From NCBI GenBank assembly GCA_022865525.1, contig JALHSV010000130.1:1-9095 (forward strand): 9,095 nucleotides of DNA, given 5' to 3'. Numbering within the stretch: position 1 is the first letter of the stretch; every line of letters begins with the position of its first letter. The DNA comes from Thermodesulfovibrionales bacterium (GTDB lineage: Bacteria; Nitrospirota; Thermodesulfovibrionia; Thermodesulfovibrionales; SM23-35). The notes beneath the pieces are model-generated. The model saw only the letters and a list, made by a program, of their open reading frames with translations, was not told the origin of the DNA and made no database searches. Both the position numbers and the translations under genes were made by a program. This document shows positions 1 to 7,470 of the stretch, in pieces.

Positions 1-92
1 CCTCCCTCGAGGGGAGGGGATGAAGGGGAGGGTGTCGAAAATAATCATCACAAAACACCCCCACCCTAACCCTCCCCCCTCAATGGGGAGGG
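1..92. repeat. Pair of inverted G/C-tract repeats (REP/BIME-like)
   Basis: Two related copies lie in opposite orientation. The first (1-35) starts with CCTCCC, a five-base loop and GGGAGG, then GGGGATGAAGGGGAGGGTGT. The second (55-92) reads ACACCCCCACCCTAACC on the plus strand and then forms a perfect 8-bp stem, CCCTCCCC (70-77) with GGGGAGGG (85-92). The reverse complement of the second aligns with the first along most of its length, including the GGTGT-type end. About 19 AT-rich bases separate them. The layout matches repetitive extragenic palindromes arranged as a bacterial interspersed mosaic element. The first copy may continue to the left of the window. Copy number in the genome is unknown, so the REP identity is inference. 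Confidence 0.6.
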
Positions 93-105
93 AATTATTT
101 GGGAA

Positions 106-173
106 CCCCGATGCAGAGCATCGAGGAATTCTTTGATTAAAGTTTTTAATACCCCGCAGTCTCTGCGGCGGGG
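106..173. repeat. Two hairpins with AT-rich linker
   Basis: Hairpin one pairs CGATGC (109-114) with GCATCG (118-123) across an AGA loop, extended by CC (106-107) with GG (125-126) past one mismatch. Hairpin two pairs CCCCGCAG (152-159) with CTGCGG (163-168) and GG (170-171) across a TCT loop, with one bulged C at 169. The minus strand of hairpin two begins CCCCGCCGCAGAG and resembles the plus strand of hairpin one, CCCCGATGCAGAG (11 of 13 bases), so the two look like diverged inverted copies. They could end transcription entering from the left, but no strong T-run follows either stem. They lie 75-140 bases before the first gene. Confidence 0.5.
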
Positions 174-236
174 AGTCTTCATTTAAAAGCATTATTTTTT
201 ATGCCGAAAAAATATTTCTTTTTTTGACACTCATAA

Positions 237-242
237 GAGGAG
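237..242 (+). promoter_or_regulatory. Ribosome binding site of the iron-sulfur subunit gene
   Basis: GAGGAG lies six bases before the ATG at 249, which fits that start codon. The stretch 174-236 is very AT-rich and must hold the operon promoter if there is one. I could not assign a convincing -35/-10 pair in it. Confidence 0.7.
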
Positions 243-248
243 CATACA

Positions 249-1166
249 ATGAATAATAAAGAAGAAACAAAAGAAGAGCTGGAAGAACACTCTTCTGAGT
301 TGACCAGACGTGATTTTCTCAGGAGCGCTGCAGTTGTTGGCGGTGGTGTCGCGGTGGCTGTCGGTGCGGTTACGGTTGCAAAATTAAGTTCTCCTCCAAA
401 AACTCCTACAGGGCCGGAAACTATCCGAACCGTTTCAGAGATGAAAACCGTATCGATCACTGAGCAGTCTGATATCCTGCTGAGAATGCAGGATGAACTA
501 AGGGCAGCATTAGCAAAGCCTGTTGAGCAACGAAAATGGCGTATGGTGATAGATACGAGGAAATGCGTGGGATGTCATGCATGTACAATTGCATGTATTG
601 TCGAGAATAAACTCCCTCCCGGGGTAGTCTATCGTCCGGTGGTTCAGGAAGAGTTTGGCAAGTATCCCAACTTACAGCTCCGATTTTTCCCTCGACCATG
701 CATGCAGTGCGATAATCCTACGTGTGTTTCTGTTTGTCCGGTGCACGCAACATGGAAAAGGCCTGATGGAGTAGTAATAGTCAATTATGAAAGGTGTATT
801 GGTTGCCGTTACTGTCTTTCTGCGTGTCCCTATGGTGCCCGGACAAGTGACTATGGGCATTTTTACACTGAAAACACCCCTGAAATCCAGCCATATGAAC
901 GGTTATCGAATAATGAGTATGGGAAAGCCTGGGATAGGAAAGGACATTCCTCTCCGAAGGGAAATGCCCGGAAATGCCATTTCTGCCTGCACCGTTTGAA
1001 CGAAGGGCAGCTGCCGATGTGTGTCACAACCTGTATAGGCCGTGCAAACTACTTCGGTGATGCAAATGATCCTTATTCTATTGTTTCTCAAATGGCACGA
1101 CTTCCCAATCAGGTTAGACTTCTGGAGGAAAAAGGAACAAAACCTGCAGTCATTTATTTAATATGA
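249..1166 (+). CDS. Tat-exported four-cluster ferredoxin subunit of a molybdopterin reductase (TtrB-like)
   Basis: This is the electron-transfer subunit that would carry electrons from the membrane subunit to the catalytic molybdenum subunit outside the cytoplasmic membrane. The N-terminus has a twin-arginine motif (TRRDFLR, residues 19-25) and then an Ala/Val/Gly-rich hydrophobic stretch (about 27-45), so it appears to have its own Tat signal. Sixteen cysteines form four [4Fe-4S] ligand sets in the usual DMSO-reductase B-subunit pattern: C106/109/112/116, C151/154/159/163, C183/186/189/193 and C243/246/258/262. The 305-residue length is slightly above many B subunits because of the signal and a linker (46-95). 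A Tat signal on this subunit is a feature of TtrB-type proteins. The membrane subunit gene starts seven bases downstream. The family is certain; the TtrB-like assignment rests on gene order, signal and partners. Confidence 0.9.
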   Translation: MNNKEETKEELEEHSSELTRRDFLRSAAVVGGGVAVAVGAVTVAKLSSPPKTPTGPETIRTVSEMKTVSITEQSDILLRMQDELRAALAKPVEQRKWRMVIDTRKCVGCHACTIACIVENKLPPGVVYRPVVQEEFGKYPNLQLRFFPRPCMQCDNPTCVSVCPVHATWKRPDGVVIVNYERCIGCRYCLSACPYGARTSDYGHFYTENTPEIQPYERLSNNEYGKAWDRKGHSSPKGNARKCHFCLHRLNEGQLPMCVTTCIGRANYFGDANDPYSIVSQMARLPNQVRLLEEKGTKPAVIYLI

Positions 1167-1173
1167 GGGAGCC

Positions 1174-2331
1174 ATGAAAGAAAACAGCGCAAGAAACTTA
1201 TATGTTTTATGGGCAGTAGCTTTTATAGTAGGGCTGATCGCTTTTATTATGAAACTTGTCACGGGAGAGCGACTGGCAGGATATGGAAGCTATGTGCCAT
1301 GGGGTTTATGGGTTGGTCTTTATTTTCATTTCATAGGAATTGCCGGCGGGGCCTTTGCTATCGGTGCTATCGGATATTTTCTGAACTTCAAGGGTTTCAG
1401 GGAGCATATTCGGGTCATTCTTCTCCTCTCTGCATGTTCAATAGTGACCGGTCTTTTCTCCATCTGGCTGGACATAGGCCAGCCCTTCAGGTTTGCCAGA
1501 ATTCTCTATTCGCCGAATTTCGGTTCGATGATGGCCTTCAATGCCTGGATGTATCTGGTATTTTTCGTAATAATTGCCAGAATTTTTTATTTGACTATGA
1601 ATAAAATACATCAGAATGATCTCCATGATAAATCAGGATGGTTAGTACCCCTCTTCGCTTTTGGCTTTGTGTTCTCTATCGCCTTTCCCAGTCAAAGCGG
1701 CTCATTTCTGGGGGTTGTCGATGCCAAGCCCTTCTGGAGTTCACCTTTAGTGCCGTTGCTATTCCTTGCTTCGGCTATCACTTGCGGAGCTGCTGCAATT
1801 CTGCTTGTATTCACATTCCTATTCCCCACTCAGACGTCTGTCAGGGAACAGCCTTTCTCAATGCTGCGCTATACCATTATCGGCGGAATGGCATTCTATT
1901 TTATCGCTGAGTTTGCAGAATTCAGTCTTGTCTTCTGGTCACCGAACTCAGAAATTCGCACAGCTGTTGAACTGATCCTCTTTGGCCCTTTCTGGTGGGT
2001 CTTCTGGTTTGTCCATATCGGGGGGTCAATTGCCGCACTCATAATGCTCATCAGGGGTCATTCCTTCAAGCTTTTAGGAACAGCTTCTTTTATTGTGGTG
2101 GTCGGCTTTCTCTCTGCCCGCTTGAACATCCTCATTCCCGGTCAGGCAGTCTCTCAACTAAAGGGCTTACAAGAAGCCTTTTATCATTTCCGCCTGCGGT
2201 ATGATTATTCTCCAACATTTAATGAATATCTGATTGCTATCTTTATCGGCGCCTTCGGAGTCGGTCTTTTTTACAGCGGTATGAAGCTCCTTTCAAAAAT
2301 AACCAAAAAAAGAATAGGAACACCATTATGA
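1174..2331 (+). CDS. NrfD/PsrC-family membrane anchor and quinol-oxidising subunit (TtrC-like)
   Basis: This 385-residue polytopic protein should anchor the reductase and pass electrons from menaquinol to the iron-sulfur subunit. Hydrophobic segments lie at about residues 9-30, 44-70, 80-100, 121-141, 154-172, 191-216, 231-253, 264-294, 302-322 and 352-374, giving nine or ten membrane spans. Early motifs such as YVPWGLWVGLYFHFIG (40-55) and DIGQPFRF (100-107) are characteristic of NrfD-family proteins. No haem-ligand pattern of the NarI type stands out, in keeping with the haem-free NrfD/PsrC family. The gene starts at an ATG preceded by GAGGGAG. Its last codon overlaps the catalytic subunit start in an ATGA arrangement, so translation of the two is probably coupled. 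The family call is strong; the specific complex is inferred. Confidence 0.88.
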   Translation: MKENSARNLYVLWAVAFIVGLIAFIMKLVTGERLAGYGSYVPWGLWVGLYFHFIGIAGGAFAIGAIGYFLNFKGFREHIRVILLLSACSIVTGLFSIWLDIGQPFRFARILYSPNFGSMMAFNAWMYLVFFVIIARIFYLTMNKIHQNDLHDKSGWLVPLFAFGFVFSIAFPSQSGSFLGVVDAKPFWSSPLVPLLFLASAITCGAAAILLVFTFLFPTQTSVREQPFSMLRYTIIGGMAFYFIAEFAEFSLVFWSPNSEIRTAVELILFGPFWWVFWFVHIGGSIAALIMLIRGHSFKLLGTASFIVVVGFLSARLNILIPGQAVSQLKGLQEAFYHFRLRYDYSPTFNEYLIAIFIGAFGVGLFYSGMKLLSKITKKRIGTPL

Positions 2332-5300
2332 AAGATGATGCCATGAAATTATCGAGGAGAGGCTTTTTATCCAAAGGGGCGCTCCTTGGAAGCGGTCTTC
2401 TGGGTCTTGCGCTTTCCAGCGAAAGAGCTGACGCAAAATCGCAAAGTGCAATTCTGTTCGCAAAAAGACCTGATACTCCTTATGAACTGAACAATCCCGA
2501 AAATATCCTCTATTCTGTCTGTCTGAACTGCAATACCGGATGCGGCATCAAATGCAAAATTCAGGACGGTATCCTTGCAAAGATTGACGGGAATCCCTAT
2601 AACCCGTGGAACCTGGTTCCCCATGTGCCGATGACAACTTCACTTGATGATGCAGCGAAAATAGACGGCGGACTCTGTCCAAAGGGACAGTGCGGGATTC
2701 AGATTGCCTATGATCCATACCGTATCCGCAAGGTCCTGAAACGTGCCGGGAAGCGCGGGGAAAATAAATGGATATCAATCCCCTTTGACAAGGCAGTACA
2801 GGAAATCGTTGAGGGAGGCAAGCTCTTCTCACATATTACCGGAGAAGAAAGTCGCAATGTCGAAGGTCTCCGTTCAATCATGGCACTGAAGGACGGTAAT
2901 ATTGCTAAAGAAATGGGCAATGATATTCAGGGAATCTGGGACGAAAAAGACAAGGAGAAAAAGAAGCAGCGCATAGCCGGATTCAAAGAAAAACATAAGG
3001 ATAATCTGAATACATTGATTGATTCCGAACATCCCGACTTAGGCCCGAAAAACAATCAGTTTATTCTTGCCTGGGGGAGACTCAAGAATGGACGTAAGGA
3101 ATTTATCACCCGTCTGGGTGATAGTTTTGGAACAAAGAATCAACACGGACATACGACGGTTTGCCAGGGTTCTCTCTATTTTACCTGTAAGGCAATCAGT
3201 GAGCAGTACGAAGCCGGTAAATTCGCAGGAGGCCAGAAATTTTACTGGCAATCAGATCTCGAGAACGCAAAATATGTCCTGTTTGTAGGCGCTAACCTTT
3301 TCGAAGCCAATTACGGCCCGACGAATAGGACGGCACGTCTTACAAAGAACCTTTCAAGCGGTTTTACGAAAATAGCAGTTGCTGACCCGCGCTTCTCCAA
3401 GCTCGCAAGCAAAGCTGAGACATGGCTTCCCATAAAACCCGGTGAAGACGCTGCTCTTGCATTGGCTATGATTCAGTGGATGATGGCAAACCATCGTTAT
3501 GACGAAAAGTTCCTGCGCAACGCCAATAAAGCCGCAGCAAAGGAAACAAGTGAGTCAAGCTGGGCGAATGCAACATGGCTTGTGGAGATTAAGGACGGCA
3601 AACCCGGCAAGTTTGTCCGCGCTGCTGAGGTCGGACTAGCTTCACCACAGAAAAGGAAAATCCCTGACCCTAAGGATAAAGATAAAGAGATCGAGTACGA
3701 AGAGAAATTTCTCCTTGTCATGGTAAATGGAAAGCCAAAAGCATTTGATCCGAACGATGAAAAAAATCCTGTATACGGAGATCTCTTGGTGGATGCAGAG
3801 ATTGCCTCATCTGCTGGCGAGAAAATAAAAGTAAAATCCGGTATGCAGTTACTGAAGGAATCTGCCGAAAAGAAAAGCTTAAAGGATTGGTGTGAAACAG
3901 CAGGACTGAATGAAAAAGAAGTCATTCGCGTTGCCAAAGAACTTACCAGTTATGGCAAGCAGGCTTCTGTTGATATCCACAGGGGGCCTGCTCAGCATAC
4001 GAACGGTTTTTATAATGTTCTGGCCTGGATGTCAGTAAATATGCTGCTCGGAAATTTCGACTGGAAAGGCGGCATGGTAAAAGCCTCTACCTATAAATAC
4101 GATGGTTCAAAAGGCGGACTTTTTGATCTGAAGAAGGTTAAAGGCAAGGTTTCTCCATTCGGCATAAGCTCTATACGCCATGAAACCGATTATGAAAAGA
4201 CTACGATTTTCAGCGGGTACCCTGCGAAACGGAACTGGTATCCACTTTCGAGCGATATATATGAAGAGCTTGTTCCCAGCATCGGTGATGCATATCCATA
4301 CCCAATAAAGGCTTTGTTCTTATATATGGGAACTCCTGTTTATGCACTTCCTGCAGGTCACACCAATATTGAAGTGCTGGCCGATGTCAATAAATTGCCT
4401 CTTTTCTTTTGTAACGATATCCTAATCGGCACTTCATCCATGTATGCCGATTATATATTCCCTGACCTCTCATATCTCGAACGTTGGGAATTTCAGGGCT
4501 CTCACCCGAATATGCCGAACAAAGTTGAGTGCGTAAGGCAGCCTGTCATCCCGCCGATTCCTGAACTTATTACCGTATACGGCGAAGAGATGCCTATAAG
4601 TCTTGAAGCCCTCATGATGGCTATATCGGAAAAGCTGGGATTAAAGGCATTTGGAAAAGACGCAATCGGAGACGGCATTGATTTCAAACGGCCTGAGGAT
4701 TTTTATCTGAGGGCTGTTGTAAACCTTGCACTGGGCGAGGAACCCGGCAAAGAGGTTCCGGATGCCGATGACCGCGAAACAGAAATTTTCCTGAAATCAA
4801 GGACTCACCTGCATAAATCAGTATTTGATGAAAAGAAGTGGGAGGAAATTGCCGGTACTGACAACTGGAAAAAGGTAATATATATCCTTAACCGCGGAGG
4901 CAGGTTCGAACCGCATGAGAAAGCTTATGATGGTGACAAGCTCGCGCATAAATATGCATCGCTTCTGAATCTGTATCAGGAGAAAACAGCCGGGAAGAAA
5001 TATGCAGGCACAGGGAAAAGCTATCCCGGTATCGCAACTTACCTGACTGTAGCAAATTATATCGGGGAGTCACTGGACAAGCTCTCCCAGGGGTACGACC
5101 TTCACCTGATTACCAACCGATCCATTACCCATACAAAATCGCGCACCATACCTGCGTACTGGCTTCATCCCCTCATGCAGGAAAATGGCATCGTCATGAG
5201 TTCGCATGATGCGGCAAGGCTCGGTCTTAAACCGGGTGATCTCGTAAAGGTTGTCAGTGCAACAAATCCTGAAGGTATCTGGGATTTTAAAAACGGAAAG

Positions 5301-5573
5301 AAAAAAACAATGACAGGGAAAATCCTGATCACCGAAGGAATACGCCCCGGTGTTATCAGTTTCACTCTCGGTTTCGGCCACTGGGCGACAGGCGCAGCAG
5401 ATTTTCAGATTGACGGCAAAAAAATTAAGGGCGACTCCAGCAGGGCTAAGGGTATTCACGCTAACGCCGCCATGTGGACAGATCCTTCACTGCGAAACAA
5501 TACATGCCTGATCGATCCGGTCGGCGGAAGCGTATCGTTCTACGATACGAAAGTGAAACTGCTAAAGGTATGA
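2328..5573 (+). CDS. Molybdopterin (Mo-bisPGD) oxidoreductase catalytic subunit, tetrathionate-reductase (TtrA) like
   Basis: The catalytic subunit of a periplasmic respiratory reductase, 1081 residues, in the size range of TtrA. A Tat signal (LSRRGFLSKG, about residues 8-17, then a hydrophobic stretch to about 30) shows export. A [4Fe-4S] site is formed by C65, C68, C72 and, after a long gap, C117 in GGLCPKGQ. The likely molybdenum ligand is C279 in the motif HTTVCQGS, which follows a GRKEF...DSFGT segment typical of TtrA-type enzymes. Charged insertions occur at about 165-240 and 440-500. From about residue 923 to the end lies the molybdopterin-dinucleotide binding domain, ending in GFGHWATG and DPVGGSVSFYDT, which I associate with TtrA relatives. 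An in-frame ATG at 2343 would begin the Tat signal directly, but 2328 gives the ATGA overlap with the membrane subunit. Arsenate, selenate or polysulfide reductase remain possible, so the substrate is unproven. Confidence 0.85.
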   Translation: MKDDAMKLSRRGFLSKGALLGSGLLGLALSSERADAKSQSAILFAKRPDTPYELNNPENILYSVCLNCNTGCGIKCKIQDGILAKIDGNPYNPWNLVPHVPMTTSLDDAAKIDGGLCPKGQCGIQIAYDPYRIRKVLKRAGKRGENKWISIPFDKAVQEIVEGGKLFSHITGEESRNVEGLRSIMALKDGNIAKEMGNDIQGIWDEKDKEKKKQRIAGFKEKHKDNLNTLIDSEHPDLGPKNNQFILAWGRLKNGRKEFITRLGDSFGTKNQHGHTTVCQGSLYFTCKAISEQYEAGKFAGGQKFYWQSDLENAKYVLFVGANLFEANYGPTNRTARLTKNLSSGFTKIAVADPRFSKLASKAETWLPIKPGEDAALALAMIQWMMANHRYDEKFLRNANKAAAKETSESSWANATWLVEIKDGKPGKFVRAAEVGLASPQKRKIPDPKDKDKEIEYEEKFLLVMVNGKPKAFDPNDEKNPVYGDLLVDAEIASSAGEKIKVKSGMQLLKESAEKKSLKDWCETAGLNEKEVIRVAKELTSYGKQASVDIHRGPAQHTNGFYNVLAWMSVNMLLGNFDWKGGMVKASTYKYDGSKGGLFDLKKVKGKVSPFGISSIRHETDYEKTTIFSGYPAKRNWYPLSSDIYEELVPSIGDAYPYPIKALFLYMGTPVYALPAGHTNIEVLADVNKLPLFFCNDILIGTSSMYADYIFPDLSYLERWEFQGSHPNMPNKVECVRQPVIPPIPELITVYGEEMPISLEALMMAISEKLGLKAFGKDAIGDGIDFKRPEDFYLRAVVNLALGEEPGKEVPDADDRETEIFLKSRTHLHKSVFDEKKWEEIAGTDNWKKVIYILNRGGRFEPHEKAYDGDKLAHKYASLLNLYQEKTAGKKYAGTGKSYPGIATYLTVANYIGESLDKLSQGYDLHLITNRSITHTKSRTIPAYWLHPLMQENGIVMSSHDAARLGLKPGDLVKVVSATNPEGIWDFKNGKKKTMTGKILITEGIRPGVISFTLGFGHWATGAADFQIDGKKIKGDSSRAKGIHANAAMWTDPSLRNNTCLIDPVGGSVSFYDTKVKLLKV

Positions 5574-5607
5574 CTTTGCCCTATATTTATGAAATGAGGA
5601 TTGGGGG

Positions 5608-5631
5608 ATGGTGAAAATTGCTCAGCTTTGA
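5608..5631 (+). other. Seven-codon ORF (MVKIAQL) overlapping the FmdE-family gene start
   Basis: The best ribosome binding site in this gap, GAGGA at 5596-5600, is seven bases before an ATG at 5608. That ATG opens a reading frame of only seven codons, closing at TGA 5629-5631 inside the next gene. It could be a leader that delivers ribosomes to the TTG start at 5618, or a trace of a one-base indel. Translation is not shown. Confidence 0.25.
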
Positions 5632-6232
5632 AGCGCTCCTTGCTGAATCAGTTAAGACTCACGGGCATCTCTGTCCCGGTCAGGTTCTCGGGGTGAGAAT
5701 GTCCTTGCTCGGCCTCAAAGAAATCGGGATTCATGACCCAAGGGGAAAAGATAGGAAAAAACTTATTGTTTTTGTTGAAATAGACCGGTGCGCAACCGAT
5801 GCGCTCCAGTCAGTAACCGGATGCAGCCTCGGACACAGGACACTCAAGTTCATGGACTATGGGAAAATGGCAGCGACGTTCCTGAATCTTTCAACAGGAA
5901 AAGCCCTAAGAGTCGTTGCTAAAGAGGAATCGAGGCAAAAAGCAAAAGAGCTGTTCCCGGATATCCACGATAAATATGAGGCACAGGTTGAAGCATACAA
6001 GATTATGTCTGATGATGAACTATTTACCATTTCAGAAGTTGATGTGCGCATAAAACCTGAAGATATGCCGGGCAAGCCTGCATACAGAGTAATGTGCGCA
6101 ATTTGTGGAGAATATATTCAGGATGCAAGAGAAATTTCACGGGAAGGGAAAGTATTCTGTAAAGCATGTGCTGAGGGAAGCTACTACAATGAAGTAAAAA
6201 GAGATATTGCGGAAAATATTTATCAGGGATAA
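5618..6232 (+). CDS. FmdE-family protein with C-terminal zinc finger
   Basis: FmdE-family proteins occur with molybdenum or tungsten enzymes such as formylmethanofuran dehydrogenase and formate dehydrogenase. Their exact role is unsettled but points to metal or cofactor handling. The 204-residue protein has the family motif HGHLCPG (15-21), followed by EIDRCATDALQSVTGCSLG (54-72) and DYGKMAATF (80-88). The conserved His and Cys residues (H15, H17, C19, C58, C69) could bind metal. A treble-clef-like finger with C160-x2-C163 and C181-x2-C184 ends the protein. The start is TTG: this frame is closed by TGA at 5612-5614, and no in-frame ATG lies between that stop and HGHLCPG. A weak GGGGG tract at 5603-5607 precedes it. 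The gene ends two bases before the next one, so the two are surely cotranscribed. It probably helps mature the upstream reductase (inference). It probably acts in the cytoplasm, as no signal is seen. Confidence 0.85.
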   Translation: MLSFEALLAESVKTHGHLCPGQVLGVRMSLLGLKEIGIHDPRGKDRKKLIVFVEIDRCATDALQSVTGCSLGHRTLKFMDYGKMAATFLNLSTGKALRVVAKEESRQKAKELFPDIHDKYEAQVEAYKIMSDDELFTISEVDVRIKPEDMPGKPAYRVMCAICGEYIQDAREISREGKVFCKACAEGSYYNEVKRDIAENIYQG

Positions 6233-6234
6233 AT

Positions 6235-7365
6235 ATGAATTTTGAACAACAATTTGATGGATTCATAGATGAAGCGGAAAATAACCATGATATGGCAGAA
6301 CCTTCCTGGAAAATAATCTCGGTGCAGGAATCTGTTGGCACTGTTCTCGCCCACGACATAACCGAAATACGACCTGAAGAATTCAAGGGGCCTGCTTTCA
6401 GGAGGGGCCATATAATCAGGGAGCAGGATATATGCCATTTACAACGTCTTGGCAAAGAACACCTTTTCATACTTGAAGTCAAAGAAGACGAGATGCATGA
6501 AGACGATGCCGCAGTTTCTCTCGCTAATGCGCTGATGTCCGAAGGTGTCAGGTCAAAAGGTAGTCCGAAAGAAGGCAAAATTACCATTATTGCAAAGCAG
6601 GACGGGCTCCTGAAAATAAATAAGAACGGGCTGCTGAGAGTAAATATGTTGGGGGATGTTATGTGTGCAACCCTCCATGACAGTACCATCGTAAAAAAGG
6701 GTCAGACTGTGGCTGGTACCCGTGCAATCCCGCTGGTAATAAAGAAAAGTAGCGTTGAGCAGGCAGTAGATATATGCCGTGAGACACGGGGTGTAATCAG
6801 CGTAAAAAACATCAGGAAGCCGAAGGCTGGTATCGTGATAACAGGCAATGAGGTCTATAACGGTTTAATAACGGATGCTTTTGCACCGATCATAGAGAAA
6901 AAAATCAAATCCCTGAATGGGGATATAGTCGGGATATATTATGCGCCAGATGATGAAGTTGTCATTGAAGCAAGGCTTAGAGATTTGATCTCAAGGGGAG
7001 CAGACCTGCTCATCACAACAGGAGGGATGTCCGTTGATCCTGATGATAAGACAAGGTTTGCGATTAGAAGACTTGGCGCAAAGGAAATCACTTACGGCTC
7101 TGCCGTGCTCCCCGGTGCAATGTTCCTTGTTGCATATCTGAAGAATGACAGAAAAACCTGTTCGACACTTTCTGAAGGAATCCCTATCCTCGGAATTCCA
7201 GCATGTGGAATGTACACCCGGATAACCATTTTTGACATCATTCTCCCAAGGATTCTTGCCGGCGAAAGGATTGGTCGAAAGGAACTGGCCGAACTCGGAC
7301 ATGGAGGATTATGCATGAAATGTGATGTTTGTTTTTTTCCTGCCTGTCCATTTGGGAAAGGATAG
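6235..7365 (+). CDS. MoeA/MogA-related molybdopterin-binding protein with Cys-rich tail
   Basis: This 376-residue protein belongs to the molybdopterin-binding family related to MoeA, which handles Mo insertion into molybdopterin. The N-terminal part (about 25-75) resembles the MoeA entry region, but has FKGPAFRRGHI (50-60) where classic MoeA has a DGYA-type motif. The MoCF-biosynthesis domain spans about 197-345, with TGNEVYNG (203-210), TTGGMSVDPDD (261-271, the pterin-binding loop) and VLPGAMFL (291-298). A tail with C360-x2-C363-x2-C366-x4-C371 then CPFGKG ends the protein and may bind zinc or an iron-sulfur cluster. The start ATG is two bases after the FmdE-family stop, with CAGGGA just upstream. 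The protein may be a dedicated paralogue serving this reductase rather than the housekeeping MoeA (inference). The missing DGYA-type motif argues against plain MoeA. Confidence 0.83.
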   Translation: MNFEQQFDGFIDEAENNHDMAEPSWKIISVQESVGTVLAHDITEIRPEEFKGPAFRRGHIIREQDICHLQRLGKEHLFILEVKEDEMHEDDAAVSLANALMSEGVRSKGSPKEGKITIIAKQDGLLKINKNGLLRVNMLGDVMCATLHDSTIVKKGQTVAGTRAIPLVIKKSSVEQAVDICRETRGVISVKNIRKPKAGIVITGNEVYNGLITDAFAPIIEKKIKSLNGDIVGIYYAPDDEVVIEARLRDLISRGADLLITTGGMSVDPDDKTRFAIRRLGAKEITYGSAVLPGAMFLVAYLKNDRKTCSTLSEGIPILGIPACGMYTRITIFDIILPRILAGERIGRKELAELGHGGLCMKCDVCFFPACPFGKG

Positions 7366-7368
7366 GCA

Positions 7369-7434
7369 GTACTATACAAAAATAATTCGTCATTTCTCCG
7401 GAATACAATAGTACACCCTGTATCTTGATACGGG
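7369..7434 (+). promoter_or_regulatory. Inverted repeats in the leader of the porin-like gene
   Basis: The 111-base gap between the molybdopterin-binding gene and the porin-like gene holds two inverted repeats. GTACTAT (7369-7375) is matched by ATAGTAC (7408-7414), 32 bases apart. Directly after it, CCC (7416-7418) and GTATC (7420-7424) pair with GATAC (7427-7431) and GGG (7432-7434) across two bases, with one bulged T. The second repeat lacks a downstream T-run and is a poor terminator. These could be an operator or a transcript-end or stability hairpin. A possible -35 (TTGATA, 7425-7430) lies in the second repeat, but the -10 match 17 bases on is weak. Confidence 0.35.
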
Positions 7435-7459
7435 AATTATTCAAATCTTAATAAACTGA

Positions 7460-7470
7460 AAGGAGGAGGA
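7460..7470 (+). promoter_or_regulatory. Strong Shine-Dalgarno of the porin-like gene
   Basis: AAGGAGGAGGA ends six bases before the ATG at 7477 and contains a full AAGGAGG match. It is the strongest ribosome binding site in the window, fitting an abundant outer-membrane protein. Confidence 0.8.

Noticed and set aside
1..173. CRISPR array from the repeated G/C tracts
   Set aside because: The copies are inverted, few and diverged, with no regular direct repeats or equal-length spacers and no cas genes.
224..250. TTGACA (224-229) with TACAAT (245-250) as a promoter for the first gene
   Set aside because: The spacing is only 15 bases and the -10 would overlap the start codon at 249, so transcription would begin inside the gene.
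3497..3937. 146-codon open frame on the minus strand inside the catalytic subunit gene
   Set aside because: It is Ser/Phe-rich with no recognisable family motif and is explained as the antisense shadow of the Lys/Glu-rich insertion region.
5594..5614. Selenocysteine codon (TGA 5612-5614) in an extended FmdE-family protein
   Set aside because: The upstream ATG at 5594 has no ribosome binding site, no clear SECIS hairpin is evident after the TGA, and the family motif is complete from the TTG start.
6024..6689. 221-codon minus-strand open frame across the FmdE-family and MoeA-like genes
   Set aside because: It spans two well-supported plus-strand genes, is low-complexity Ser-rich, and shows no ribosome binding site or family motif.
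7416..7440. Intrinsic terminator after the molybdopterin-binding gene
   Set aside because: The hairpin has a two-base loop and a bulge and is followed by AATTATTCAAA rather than a T-run; it is kept only as a possible regulatory hairpin.
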